DNA from: Bacteroidota bacterium
GTDB lineage: Bacteria > Bacteroidota > Bacteroidia > Flavobacteriales_D > Crocinitomicaceae
Length of the DNA stretch: 64,000 bases
Assembly (NCBI GenBank): GCA_006226425.1
Contig: SBGX01000025.1
Location: 40,907 to 104,906 of the forward strand
Reading direction: 5' to 3'
The position numbers and the translations under genes are program-made. This document shows positions 55,778-64,000 of this stretch, piece by piece. Below the pieces are notes generated by a model. The model saw only the letters and a list, made by a program, of their open reading frames with translations. It made no database searches and was not told where the DNA came from. Every line of letters begins with the position of its first letter. Position 1 is the stretch's first letter.

Positions 55778-56919
55778 TGGCTTCGAACACACATAAAGGA
55801 CCTAGGGCGCTGGTTAGCGTAACGAATGATTTGGCGACAGATCAACGGGTTCACAAAGTGTGTGAGTTTTTACAAAAAAGAGGATATCAGGTCAAGCTAG
55901 TAGGTAGGAAGCTTCCGAACAGCCTTGAATTGGATCGTACTTATGAAACCAGGCGCTTTAAACTTTGGTTTAATAAAGGAGCATTGTTTTATGTCAACTA
56001 TTCTTTTCGTTTGTTTTTCTATTTGTTTCGGGAAAAGCCTGATTTGATGCTTTCCAACGATCTGGATACACTGCTTCCAAATTACCTGTACTATCGAATG
56101 AGTCGCAAAGCAAAGCGACTGGTCTATGACTCTCATGAGTATTTCACGGAAGTTCCTGAGCTAGAAGGGAGGCGTTTTGTGCGAAGTGTTTGGCTTGGAA
56201 TTGAGAAGTGGATTGTTCCGAAATTGGAGCTGGCTTATACGGTGAATCAATCGATAGCTGATTGTTATCAGGGAAAATACAAAACTAAATTCATAGTTAT
56301 TAGAAATATTTCGAAAACCTGGAAAAAACCTGAAGGCATGCCTTCCCGGGCAGATTTGGGAATTCCCGAAGCTGATTTCACCCTCATTTTTCAGGGAGCC
56401 GGAATCAACGTGGATCGCGGAGCAGAAGAGGCAGTCGAGGCCATGAAAGAATTACCTCAGTGTCAGTTGATCTTCGTAGGTGATGGTGACGCTATTCCGT
56501 CCCTAAAAAGGAGAGTAGAGGAAGCATCCTTGAAGAATGTTCTTTTCTTTCCGAAACGACCTTACGATGAGTTGATGCAATTTACGTATCACGCAGATAT
56601 GGGACTTTCACTGGACAAAGGAAGTAACCTGAATTATGCATATTCGTTGCCCAACAAAGTATTCGACTATATGCATGCATCTACCCCATTGTTGGTTAGC
56701 CCGATGAAAGAAGTGCGTCATTTTGTGGAAAGCCATGGATTAGGGGACGTATTGCCGGAAGTGAGTCCTGCGGCAATTGTTCAGGCCATCCGTGAAATAT
56801 TAAAGGAGCCCAAACGTTTGGAGCAGTGGAAAGCGAACTGCAAATTGGCTGCTGCTGAGCTAAGCTGGGAGAAGGAAGAAGAAAAACTGGCCCTGATTTA
56901 TCCAAAAGTAAATGATTGA
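55777..56919 (+). CDS. Glycosyltransferase family 4-like protein
   Basis: A 380-residue GT-B protein. N-terminal part has VSVTNDLATDQRVHKVCEFL, typical of the family's acceptor domain, and YDSHEYFTEVPEL. The C-terminal nucleotide-sugar part has GAGINVDRGAEEAVEAM, FVGDGD, and the stretch ending NKVFDYMHASTPLLVS, where a Glu is usually found near the KxxEYM site; here it is Asp. It transfers a sugar from a nucleotide donor to a surface glycan or lipid; donor unknown. Start overlaps hutI by one base, and the end overlaps the next gene by 8 bp. Confidence 0.85.
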   Translation: MASNTHKGPRALVSVTNDLATDQRVHKVCEFLQKRGYQVKLVGRKLPNSLELDRTYETRRFKLWFNKGALFYVNYSFRLFFYLFREKPDLMLSNDLDTLLPNYLYYRMSRKAKRLVYDSHEYFTEVPELEGRRFVRSVWLGIEKWIVPKLELAYTVNQSIADCYQGKYKTKFIVIRNISKTWKKPEGMPSRADLGIPEADFTLIFQGAGINVDRGAEEAVEAMKELPQCQLIFVGDGDAIPSLKRRVEEASLKNVLFFPKRPYDELMQFTYHADMGLSLDKGSNLNYAYSLPNKVFDYMHASTPLLVSPMKEVRHFVESHGLGDVLPEVSPAAIVQAIREILKEPKRLEQWKANCKLAAAELSWEKEEEKLALIYPKVND

Positions 56920-58036
56920 TCGCCTGCATGTCGTTGTATTTGATGTTCCCGTGCCTCCGGATTACGGGGGGGTGATCGATGTCTATTATCGGCTAAGGGC
57001 ATTGAGAAAGCAGGGGGTTTCGATGGTCTTGCACGTTTTTGAATATGGTCGTGGAAGAGACGGAAATTATGAAGAAATTGCTGATGAGGTATATTTTTAC
57101 CAGCGCCAAAAAAGCTGGTTTGATCAGTTGTCGATTCTTCCTTTCATTGTGAAATCTCGCTGGAATAATTTACTTTTTAAGCGTCTTTTGAGTGAAGATG
57201 CTCCCATTTTATTGGAAGGACATCATGCTTGTGCTTGCCTGCTGGATCGACGTTTCAGAAATCGTTCCATTTTTGTGCGAATCCATAATGTAGAACACCA
57301 TTACTATGAGGCTTTGGCCCAAAAGAGTAAAGGCTTGAAAAAGCTGTACTACCGCCTGGAATCCTGGAAACTTCGTCGCTTTGACCAGTTCTTGAGTCGT
57401 GCAAGTGCCCTGTTTTGTCTGAGCAAAGCGGATCAGGACTATTACAAAGCATATCATCAAGAATGCCACCTCTGGGAGTTAGGCCTGGACATTGACCTGG
57501 CTTCAAGAGTATCGGTGGAGCAAAAGGATCAGCTTTTGTTTCATGGAAATCTCTCGGTGGAGGAAAATGAGCGGGTTGCGCTGGAGTTAATTGACTGGTG
57601 GTCCCGGGAAAAAGTAGACTTACCGTTGGTTTTGGCCGGAAAGAATCCTTCCAAACGTATCCAAAAAGAGTTGGCCCAGGTGAAGGGAGTTCATCTGGTA
57701 GCGAACCCCTCAAATGAGGAATTGTATGATCTGATTGCTTCTTCGTTGTGGAACATTGCTTTGACGGATCAGGCAACAGGAATGAAGATAAAATTACTTC
57801 ACATCTTGCTGCTATCCGGGAGGTGTTTAGCGAATGACAAGATGATTTCCGGCACCGACCTGGAAGTGATGACAACCAGGATAGACGGTGTAAAAAGTAT
57901 AACTAATAGTTTAATAAAAACTAATAAAATAGTTAATTCTTTACATCGACAGGAACTTCTTCGGCGATTTGATCCACAGCTTGGAGCCCAGTACTTTTTA
58001 GAGAAGTGTCAGGCAAACGCTGTTAAAAAAAGTTAA
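56912..58036 (+). CDS. Glycosyltransferase-like protein (GT-B fold)
   Basis: A 374-residue protein, smaller and more divergent than its neighbour but clearly of the GT-B kind. It starts VVVFDVPVPPDYGGVIDVYY (a Gly-Gly loop after VPxPxDxGG), has IFVRIHNVEHHYYEAL and a C-terminal half with FHGNLSVEENERVALELI and ATGMKIKLLHILLLSGRCLA. It overlaps the preceding glycosyltransferase by 8 bp, so both should act on the same glycan. No clear E-x7-E motif. Confidence 0.75.
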   Translation: MIDRLHVVVFDVPVPPDYGGVIDVYYRLRALRKQGVSMVLHVFEYGRGRDGNYEEIADEVYFYQRQKSWFDQLSILPFIVKSRWNNLLFKRLLSEDAPILLEGHHACACLLDRRFRNRSIFVRIHNVEHHYYEALAQKSKGLKKLYYRLESWKLRRFDQFLSRASALFCLSKADQDYYKAYHQECHLWELGLDIDLASRVSVEQKDQLLFHGNLSVEENERVALELIDWWSREKVDLPLVLAGKNPSKRIQKELAQVKGVHLVANPSNEELYDLIASSLWNIALTDQATGMKIKLLHILLLSGRCLANDKMISGTDLEVMTTRIDGVKSITNSLIKTNKIVNSLHRQELLRRFDPQLGAQYFLEKCQANAVKKS

Positions 58037-58085
58037 GCCTCAAAGTAGGCAATAGAACTTTCTGTACATTCGTTCTTAGCACGTC

Positions 58086-59705
58086 ATGAAAAAGATTCGA
58101 ATCAATTTTATTGCCTTAATGGTGAGCGTCTCGATGATCGCTTTGCTAGTAATTCAGTTGTTTCAAACCGTCCAGCTATACGACCGAAAGCTGACCCAAT
58201 TCAATGCCCGGACACAAACCCTGGTGGAGCGAATCGCCATTCATCATGAAAAAGCAGATGATATCCGAAAGTATTTGCAGGTCGTGAACCGCGATTTCAG
58301 CGGGCAGTACAAAGACATCCTCAGAAAGGAATTTCAGAATTTGCTTTCTTCTCGTGAATCTATTTCCATTCGGGATACAGTACTGCGGGTGAATGGAGAG
58401 GAAAAGAATTACCTGATCATCAAAGGAAAATCCTTTGACACCATCTCGGGTCTTACGGCAGAACATCAGGTCCTGGCGCGTGATGTTCGTCAGTTACGAC
58501 AACTTTTCAAAAAGGAAACGGGGGTCATTCCTGACAAAGATTCGGTCAATTTGGCGATTCAATTGGATCAACGGGTGACTGAGCAAATTTTTAAGAAAGC
58601 CAAGTTTGTGAACGAATTGATGATTGAAGCCTTTCGGAATAATATGTACAGCGAGCCGTCCGAACGGATCGACATTGAGTTTTTGGATTCGGTCATTGCC
58701 TATGAGGTCAAACACAACGGTCTGCCATTGAATTACCGTTTTATGGTGACTGATGAACGGGGAAATCCGGTGAAATTCAAGTTTAGTGGAGGGCAGTATC
58801 AGACGGATCTGGATACAGCTGGATTGGCAATTACCAGTCTTTTTCCGCAAAACGTACTGGATGATAAATTATATCTGAACCTTGATTTCGAAGGAAAAAC
58901 CTCTTTCCTGTTTAAGGAAATGGGTTCCATGCTCCTCCTCAATGGAGTATTGCTGCTGCTGATCGTGGTGTCCATCTCTTTCATGTTTCGGACGATCTTG
59001 ACCCAGAAGAAGCTGAGTGAGTTGAAAAACGATTTTATCTCGAACATGACTCATGAGTTCAAGACACCTATTTCAACCATTTCCCTGGCCTGCGAAGCGC
59101 TTGGAGACAAAGACATGATCGGTGAGGAATCGGCCCAGATGAGCCAACCTTTTGTGAAAATGATTTCTGCGGAAAATAAACGTTTGGAGGTTCTGGTGGA
59201 AAGAATTTTACAGAGTGCCTTGATCGATCGCGGAGAAGTGAAACTCAAGGAGGAAAAACTGAACCTTGCGGAACTCCTCCGACAAGTGGTTGAAAATGCC
59301 CGTTTCCGTCTGGAAAGTCAACGCGGAACTATTCAGCTTCATTTACCGGATGAGGAAGCCTATATTTTGGGAGACCGCGTGCACGTCACGAATATTATCT
59401 CTAACCTCGTGGATAATGCGATTAAATACAGCAAGGAAGAGCCGGAAATTCGCGTTGATTTGATCCGAAAAGAACATCAGTATGAACTCAGCGTGGCTGA
59501 TAAAGGGATTGGTATCCCGCGTGAGCATGTGAACAAAATATTCGATAAACTGTACCGGGTACCAACCGGAAACGTCCATAATGTAAAAGGCTTTGGGCTC
59601 GGATTGAGCTATGTGAAGGCCATTGTGGATCTTAATAAATGGAACATAAAAGTAAAAAGTAAGTTAAACGAGGGCTCAACCTTTACACTAATTATACCTG
59701 AATGA
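58086..59705 (+). CDS. Sensor histidine kinase (RprX-like)
   Basis: A 539-residue inner-membrane kinase. A membrane helix (residues 8-27) is followed by a ~250-residue periplasmic sensor with helical parts, a second helix (about 281-301, MLLLNGVLLLLIVVSISFMF), then the HisKA box FISNMTHEFKTPISTISLA with His323 as phosphorylation site. The ATPase domain shows IISNLVDNAIKYSK (N box), VADKGIGIPREHVNKIFDKLYR (G1/F) and GFGLGLSYVKAIV (G2). It phosphorylates the response regulator encoded one base further on. The arrangement resembles RprX/RprY of Bacteroides; the signal is unknown. Confidence 0.94.
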   Translation: MKKIRINFIALMVSVSMIALLVIQLFQTVQLYDRKLTQFNARTQTLVERIAIHHEKADDIRKYLQVVNRDFSGQYKDILRKEFQNLLSSRESISIRDTVLRVNGEEKNYLIIKGKSFDTISGLTAEHQVLARDVRQLRQLFKKETGVIPDKDSVNLAIQLDQRVTEQIFKKAKFVNELMIEAFRNNMYSEPSERIDIEFLDSVIAYEVKHNGLPLNYRFMVTDERGNPVKFKFSGGQYQTDLDTAGLAITSLFPQNVLDDKLYLNLDFEGKTSFLFKEMGSMLLLNGVLLLLIVVSISFMFRTILTQKKLSELKNDFISNMTHEFKTPISTISLACEALGDKDMIGEESAQMSQPFVKMISAENKRLEVLVERILQSALIDRGEVKLKEEKLNLAELLRQVVENARFRLESQRGTIQLHLPDEEAYILGDRVHVTNIISNLVDNAIKYSKEEPEIRVDLIRKEHQYELSVADKGIGIPREHVNKIFDKLYRVPTGNVHNVKGFGLGLSYVKAIVDLNKWNIKVKSKLNEGSTFTLIIPE

Positions 59706-59706
59706 T

Positions 59707-60402
59707 ATGAGTAAGTTGCAGATTTTATTGGCCGAAGATGATGAAAACCTGGGAACACTGTTACACAGTTACCTCAAGAACAAAGGATATGAGGTGGATT
59801 TGTGTCGCGATGGAAAGGAGGCCTTCGCCAACTTTACCCAGAAAAGCTATGATTTTTGTGTACTCGATGTTATGATGCCCGTCATGGACGGTTTTGCACT
59901 GGCCAAAGAAATTAGGGAAATAGATAAGCAGATCCCCATTCTTTTTCTGACAGCTAAGTCGATGAAAGAAGACAAACTGGAAGGCTTTTCACTAGGGGCT
60001 GATGACTACATGACTAAGCCCTTTGCGATGGAAGAGCTATTGGCCCGAATGGAGGCCATTCTTAGGAGAGTGGATAAAGGAGAAGAATCGGAGGGAGGAT
60101 TATTCGAAATTGGAGAGTTCCGTTTCGATTCGGTTTCCAGGCAACTGAATTACAAGGGGGAAGAAAGCAAATTGACAACCAAAGAAAGTCAATTGCTGAC
60201 CTTGCTATGCAAAAACCAGAATGAAATTTTGGACCGACATGCGGCACTAAGAGCTATTTGGGGAGACGACAACTATTTCAACGGACGAAGCATGGATGTC
60301 TACATCGCCAAGCTGCGCAAATTACTTCGGGCAGATGAGCGCATCGAGATCATGAATGTTCACGGAAAAGGATTCCAGTTAGTGGTTCGCGATCAGGAAT
60401 AG
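59707..60402 (+). CDS. OmpR-family response regulator (RprY-like)
   Basis: A 231-residue regulator with a receiver domain (LLAEDDENLG, phosphoacceptor Asp54 in CVLDVMMPVMDGF, LTAK, KPFAMEELLARM) and a winged-helix DNA-binding domain (TTKESQLLTLLCKNQNEILDR, GRSMDVYIAKLRKLL). It starts one base after the kinase's stop, so the two form an operon. Its last 10 bp overlap the end of mgtE. Confidence 0.95.
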   Translation: MSKLQILLAEDDENLGTLLHSYLKNKGYEVDLCRDGKEAFANFTQKSYDFCVLDVMMPVMDGFALAKEIREIDKQIPILFLTAKSMKEDKLEGFSLGADDYMTKPFAMEELLARMEAILRRVDKGEESEGGLFEIGEFRFDSVSRQLNYKGEESKLTTKESQLLTLLCKNQNEILDRHAALRAIWGDDNYFNGRSMDVYIAKLRKLLRADERIEIMNVHGKGFQLVVRDQE

Positions 60403-61739
60403 AGTAGGAGTCCGATCAGGAAATAAATAAAGAGTCCAAGAACATCATTCAATGTAGTGATAAAAGGTCCGGTGGCAACAGCTGGGTCAACACGGTATCG
60501 ATCCAGCACCAATGGAATGAGGGTCCCGAAAATGGCGGCGAACATAATCACCGCGAAAAGAGAAATACTTACCACCAGGGCCAGGATCAGATCTTCAAAG
60601 AGAAAGGCGATCCCAAAGATAATGGATGAACAGATAGCTCCATTTAAAAGCCCTAACAGCGCTTCTTTACTGACTTTTTTGAAGAGACTTGAGAATTGAT
60701 TTCCTTTGGCCAGGGACTGTACCACGATGGCTGAACTTTGTACACCTACATTTCCTCCCATCGCCGTAATTAGGGGGATAAAAAAGGCCAGTGCCGGAAT
60801 CTTTCCGATTTGTCCTTCAAAGGTAGAAATAACCTGCGCGCCCAGGATTCCACCGAGCAGACCGATGAGTAGCCAGGGAAGCCGGGAACGGGAAAGGCGC
60901 CAGATGCTCGCATTGGACTCCACTTTTTCAGAAATCCCGGAAGCCAGCTGGAAGTCTTTGTCAGCTTCTTCTTTGATCACATCTACGACGTCGTCAATGG
61001 TGATGCGTCCAACTAGTTTATTCTGAAAATCGACTACTGGTACCGAGATCAAATCGTATTTTTCAATCACCCGGGCAACTGTTTCATGACTATCTGTTGT
61101 TTTCACCGAAATGATGTTGTTCGATTGGTACAAATCGGCAATTTTTGTCGTTGGCTTGGCAAAGAGCAGCCGTTTCAATGAAAGCACTCCTACCAGGCGG
61201 TTTTGATCATCCACCACGTAGATCGTATAGACCATTTCCACATCTTCAGCCTGTCTTCGAAGTTCTACCAAACAACGATTGACTGGCCAGTTCAGGCGTG
61301 CCTGGATGAACTCTTTCTGCATCAGACCCCCGGCAGAGTCCTCGTCATAGTTGAGGAGGTCCACGATGTCGTCAGCAGCAGAGTCATCTTCCATTTGTGA
61401 GATGACCTCCTGAATTTCCTGGGCAGAAAGATCCCCAAGAATGTCTGCGGCATCATCTGAATCCAGATTCTCGAGTTGTTCGGCGAATTCTTTGGAGGAA
61501 AGTGATTTCAGGAAACGATCCCGGACATCTTCCTCCAATTCCATCAGAACATCACCCTGTTGCTCTTCATCCAGTAAGGCAAAAATGTATTTGGCTTCTT
61601 CGTTACTTAGTTCGTCAAGAATATCTGCGATATCAGCAGAGTGTAAACCAAGCACGTGCTCTTTAAACCAATGGACATCCTGTGCGACGATATACCGTCG
61701 AATATCTGCCAGAAATTCCTTGGTGAGTTCGAAAGCCAT
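60393..61739 (-). CDS. mgtE: MgtE-family Mg2+ transporter
   Basis: The ATG at 61739 gives 448 residues. The N-terminal helical domain (SADIADILDELSNEEAKYIF) is followed by two CBS domains (VYTIYVVDDQNRLVGVLSL and ISVPVVDFQNKLVGRITIDD) that sense Mg2+. The pore part then has five membrane helices, including PLITAMGGNVGVQSSAIVVQ, and FGTLIPLVLDRYRVDPAVATG with the Asp that binds Mg2+ in the pore. It takes up Mg2+ at the inner membrane. With CorA elsewhere, the window encodes two unrelated Mg2+ systems. Confidence 0.95.
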   Translation of the reverse strand: MAFELTKEFLADIRRYIVAQDVHWFKEHVLGLHSADIADILDELSNEEAKYIFALLDEEQQGDVLMELEEDVRDRFLKSLSSKEFAEQLENLDSDDAADILGDLSAQEIQEVISQMEDDSAADDIVDLLNYDEDSAGGLMQKEFIQARLNWPVNRCLVELRRQAEDVEMVYTIYVVDDQNRLVGVLSLKRLLFAKPTTKIADLYQSNNIISVKTTDSHETVARVIEKYDLISVPVVDFQNKLVGRITIDDVVDVIKEEADKDFQLASGISEKVESNASIWRLSRSRLPWLLIGLLGGILGAQVISTFEGQIGKIPALAFFIPLITAMGGNVGVQSSAIVVQSLAKGNQFSSLFKKVSKEALLGLLNGAICSSIIFGIAFLFEDLILALVVSISLFAVIMFAAIFGTLIPLVLDRYRVDPAVATGPFITTLNDVLGLFIYFLIGLLLYS

Positions 61740-61775
61740 GTGCAAAAATACACAAGATTATCGAAAAAGAAGACC

Positions 61776-63047
61776 TTAGAGATCTTTCATCAAAATACGC
61801 ATCGTGTGTCTGGTTTTTTGCTGTACCAGAAGTTCTTTTTGTTCCGTTAAACGATCAATGGTCTTTTGGTCATAGTGACGAATGGTCAAAAGTTCGAGGT
61901 CTTTATTGAAACGAACGGTGTAATCCTGATCGAAAAGCTTTCGAAGTTCTTCAATGTCCGTTTTTTCCTGATCCAGCACAAAGGAAAAACTCAAGGCCGA
62001 GTTTTGCATCATATTGATCTTCCCGCCAATCGTAGATAATACACGGAAGATATCACTAAGGTTTTCCTCTACCAGAAAGGAAAAATCCTTAGGCATGACC
62101 GAGAAAAGAATCTGCCTTCGCTTGAAGATATACGAAGGAACCAGTTGATCGAAATCCGGAGAAGATTGGATAATCGTTCCTTCTTCATCCGGGTTGACAA
62201 AGGAACGGACGTAAAGAGGGATGTTTTTGTTCTGAAGCGGCTTAATGGTTTTTGGGTGAATGACCGAAGCCCCGTAATAGGCCAATTCGATCGCTTCCTT
62301 AAACGAAATTTTGTCAAGTTTCACAGTCCCTTTAAAGAATTTAGGGTCGGCATTCAGCATGCCAGGAACATCCTTCCAGATAGTGACCTGTTCGGCGTTC
62401 AGACAGTAGGCAAAAATTCCTGCGGTATAATCAGAACCCTCTCGTCCAAGGGTAGTGGTAAAGCCTTCTTCCGTATGACCTATAAACCCTTGAGTGACGG
62501 CAATTAGTGTCTCCGGATAGACCTGTTCACAACGGTCGCGAATCAATTGTTCCGTTCGGTTCCAGTCAACGTTGGCATCCCGATACTGGTGGTCTGTTCG
62601 AATCAATTTTCGGGCATCAAGCCAGGAAGAACGAAAACCGGACTCACGCAGAAAAGCGTCCAGGATTCGGCTACTCATCACTTCTCCAAGCGAGACGAGT
62701 TGATCGTATTCAAAATGAAAATTCTCAGAGAACCTCGCTTCGAGTTTCCTCTCCAGATTTTCCATGATTTCTTCATAATGGGCGAAAACCGGATGTTCTT
62801 TTTCCGGAAACAATTGGTTTAGAATCTTCAGATGAAAACTTCCGAAAAGTTGAATTCCTTTCTGTGCTTCTTCCTTCTTACCCAGAGAAATATGGTGCGC
62901 TATTTCTTCCAGCAGATTGGTGCTTTTTCCCATCGCGGAAACAACAAGCAAAATGGGTTTTTCAGGAAAGCGCGCGAGGATAGAGGCAACGTTTTGAACG
63001 GCCCCGGCATCCTTGACTGAAGCCCCACCAAACTTGAATACGAACAT
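61776..63047 (-). CDS. lysC: Aspartate kinase
   Basis: The ATG at 63047 gives 423 residues, starting FVFKFGGASVKDAGAVQNV (ATP/Asp-binding start). The catalytic part also holds LGREGSDYTAGIFAY, EQVTIWKDVPGMLNADP and SFKEAIELAYYGASVIHPKT. ACT-type regulatory region from about residue 290 (FSVMPKDFSFLVEENLSDIF). It phosphorylates aspartate at the first step towards lysine, threonine and methionine. The protein is monofunctional, with no homoserine dehydrogenase domain. Gene symbol by function; feedback specificity cannot be read. Confidence 0.93.
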   Translation of the reverse strand: MFVFKFGGASVKDAGAVQNVASILARFPEKPILLVVSAMGKSTNLLEEIAHHISLGKKEEAQKGIQLFGSFHLKILNQLFPEKEHPVFAHYEEIMENLERKLEARFSENFHFEYDQLVSLGEVMSSRILDAFLRESGFRSSWLDARKLIRTDHQYRDANVDWNRTEQLIRDRCEQVYPETLIAVTQGFIGHTEEGFTTTLGREGSDYTAGIFAYCLNAEQVTIWKDVPGMLNADPKFFKGTVKLDKISFKEAIELAYYGASVIHPKTIKPLQNKNIPLYVRSFVNPDEEGTIIQSSPDFDQLVPSYIFKRRQILFSVMPKDFSFLVEENLSDIFRVLSTIGGKINMMQNSALSFSFVLDQEKTDIEELRKLFDQDYTVRFNKDLELLTIRHYDQKTIDRLTEQKELLVQQKTRHTMRILMKDL

Positions 63048-63092
63048 CCTGCTAAGGTACAAACGAAATGCGAAATAATGGATCGATCCAAT

Positions 63093-63122
63093 AAAAAAAC
63101 CACCAGCCTGTTGACTGGTGGT
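63093..63122 (-). terminator. Terminator of the beta-barrel protein gene
   Basis: On the minus strand an 8-bp perfect stem ACCACCAG/CTGGTGGT with an 8-base loop is followed by seven T. It lies 28 bp behind the beta-barrel gene's stop codon. Confidence 0.88.
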
Positions 63123-63150
63123 AAAACTAATTTATGAAAAGAAAAAGTGA

Positions 63151-63957
63151 TTAGAAATTGTAGGTAAGTCCAAATGTTAAAGGGTAGGCTTCACTGGTCA
63201 GATTTGTGTCAAACAAAGGAATGAGGGCATAGTTGGCAAAGAGTCCCCAACGACTGTAACCCATTCTGACCGTAGCATCAGCTTTGAAGGCTTGCAGACC
63301 ATAAGTTCCCTTGTATTTTTCCTTTTTGCGTGATCCATTGTTGTCTACTTTTTGAATCAAGGCAGATCCGACTCTGACTCCCCCGATTACTCCTGTTGCC
63401 AGGTAGAATGATTTGGATTCCTTTTTGTTAGTGTTGAACTCAATCAGTAGGGGAACCTGGAGATAAGTACCCCGAAGCTTATTCTTGGAATAAACATTGA
63501 CAGAGTCTTTGACAAACCAAAGGGAATCGGGGCTTTCCATGAGAATTTCATTATTCTTGATCCCGATTTGGGTAAAGTTGATTCCGAAACCAGTGGTGAT
63601 CCCAACGTATTCCTTGTAAACATTTAGACGCGTATCGAAAATGTTGATATTCCAGTAGAAAGACTTTCCAGGATCGTTCTGCCATTGTGGTTGGTCCGGG
63701 AACTGTGTTTTCATGGCCGAATTCATCAGAATAGTCGGTCCGAAATCAATTCCTCCCCAATGACCTTCTCCAATCAGTTTGTGCTCGTCTTCATCCGGAT
63801 CGTGGTCCGGTGCGGCATCAATCGTGTCATTGGCATCTTTCTTTTTATCGATCACCAATACTTCCATTCCTCCCAAATTGACTCGGGTCGTGTCATCTTC
63901 CTGTGCAATACCTGTGAACGCGTAACAGGCCAGTAATGTGTAGATATATTTTTTCAT
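63151..63957 (-). CDS. Outer-membrane beta-barrel protein
   Basis: A 268-residue protein with a signal peptide (KKYIYTLLACYAFTGIAQ), an acidic linker (DHDPDEDEHKLIGEGHWGG) and then alternating hydrophobic strands (GTYLQVPLLIEFNT, YLATGVIGGVRVG, GLFANYALIPLF) ending in an aromatic residue (FGLTYNF). This is the porin-like eight-strand barrel common in Bacteroidota. No enzyme motif. Its own terminator follows. Confidence 0.85.
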   Translation of the reverse strand: MKKYIYTLLACYAFTGIAQEDDTTRVNLGGMEVLVIDKKKDANDTIDAAPDHDPDEDEHKLIGEGHWGGIDFGPTILMNSAMKTQFPDQPQWQNDPGKSFYWNINIFDTRLNVYKEYVGITTGFGINFTQIGIKNNEILMESPDSLWFVKDSVNVYSKNKLRGTYLQVPLLIEFNTNKKESKSFYLATGVIGGVRVGSALIQKVDNNGSRKKEKYKGTYGLQAFKADATVRMGYSRWGLFANYALIPLFDTNLTSEAYPLTFGLTYNF

Positions 63958-64000
63958 CTTGTTGTGTTTTGCTCGTTTCCAGTAAGACCTACTGGACGTC

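Noticed and set aside
57255..57875. 206-codon minus-strand frame opposite the second glycosyltransferase
   Set aside because: The Pro/Ser-rich product has no recognisable domain, while the sense frame is a GT-B protein.
61743..61750. TATTTTTG on the minus strand just before mgtE, as a promoter
   Set aside because: It ends only 3 bases before the ATG, so transcription would begin inside the gene.
1..64000. CRISPR array or prophage
   Set aside because: No regularly spaced identical short repeats with unique spacers and no phage structural or integrase genes were seen.

Overview
The window looks like chromosomal DNA of a Bacteroidota bacterium, most likely of the Flavobacteriales type. The reasons are three type IX secretion (T9SS) type A C-terminal sorting domains, an SprB-repeat surface giant, TonB-dependent receptors of the carboxypeptidase-regulatory-domain type, Bacteroidota-style promoters (TAnnTTTG -7 boxes), an RHS giant of the Bacteroidota form, and lipoproteins with short signal peptides. 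G+C looks like the low to mid 40s by eye; it was not computed.

Layout. (1) 1-13.8 kb: a polymorphic-toxin locus. A giant RHS protein, truncated by the window's left edge, ends in a Hint autoprocessing domain and an Ntox21-like toxin tip, followed at once by a likely immunity gene. Behind it lie an orphan RHS tip, an IS1-family transposase and a degenerate third RHS tip fragment. A strong terminator closes the locus. (2) 13.9-22.9 kb: a beta-helix/K+-channel fusion, small secreted proteins and lipoproteins, and a minus-strand cluster with a GNAT enzyme overlapping a polysaccharide-deacetylase-like gene. (3) 23-32.4 kb: a PKD-repeat T9SS protein, a minus-strand cluster (SRPBCC, two GNATs, GIDE-like membrane protein), and two Crp/Fnr-family regulators. 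One regulator gene ends in a perfect FNR-type palindrome ahead of a DinB gene. A phospholipase C-like phosphoesterase with a small partner lies between them. (4) 32.5-44.3 kb: two TonB-dependent receptors, a CorA - TrkH - TrkA ion-transport cluster, an EreA-like secreted protein and a T9SS-exported endonuclease I. (5) 44.6-54.3 kb: a 3223-residue SprB-type T9SS adhesin. (6) 54.3-64 kb: tRNA-Leu(CAA), hutI translationally coupled to two glycosyltransferases, a histidine kinase/OmpR-type response regulator pair, mgtE, aspartate kinase and an outer-membrane beta-barrel protein.

How it fits together. Most of the accessory content concerns the cell surface and contact with other cells: the RHS toxin with its displaced tips, T9SS adhesins and nuclease, TonB receptors and glycosyltransferases. 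Housekeeping genes (K+ and Mg2+ transport, aspartate pathway, histidine degradation, tRNA) are interspersed. The most informative part is the RHS locus, which preserves three generations of C-terminal tips within about 4 kb. No CRISPR array, prophage or T9SS/T6SS machinery gene was seen. Family assignments come from reading motifs; no database search was run.
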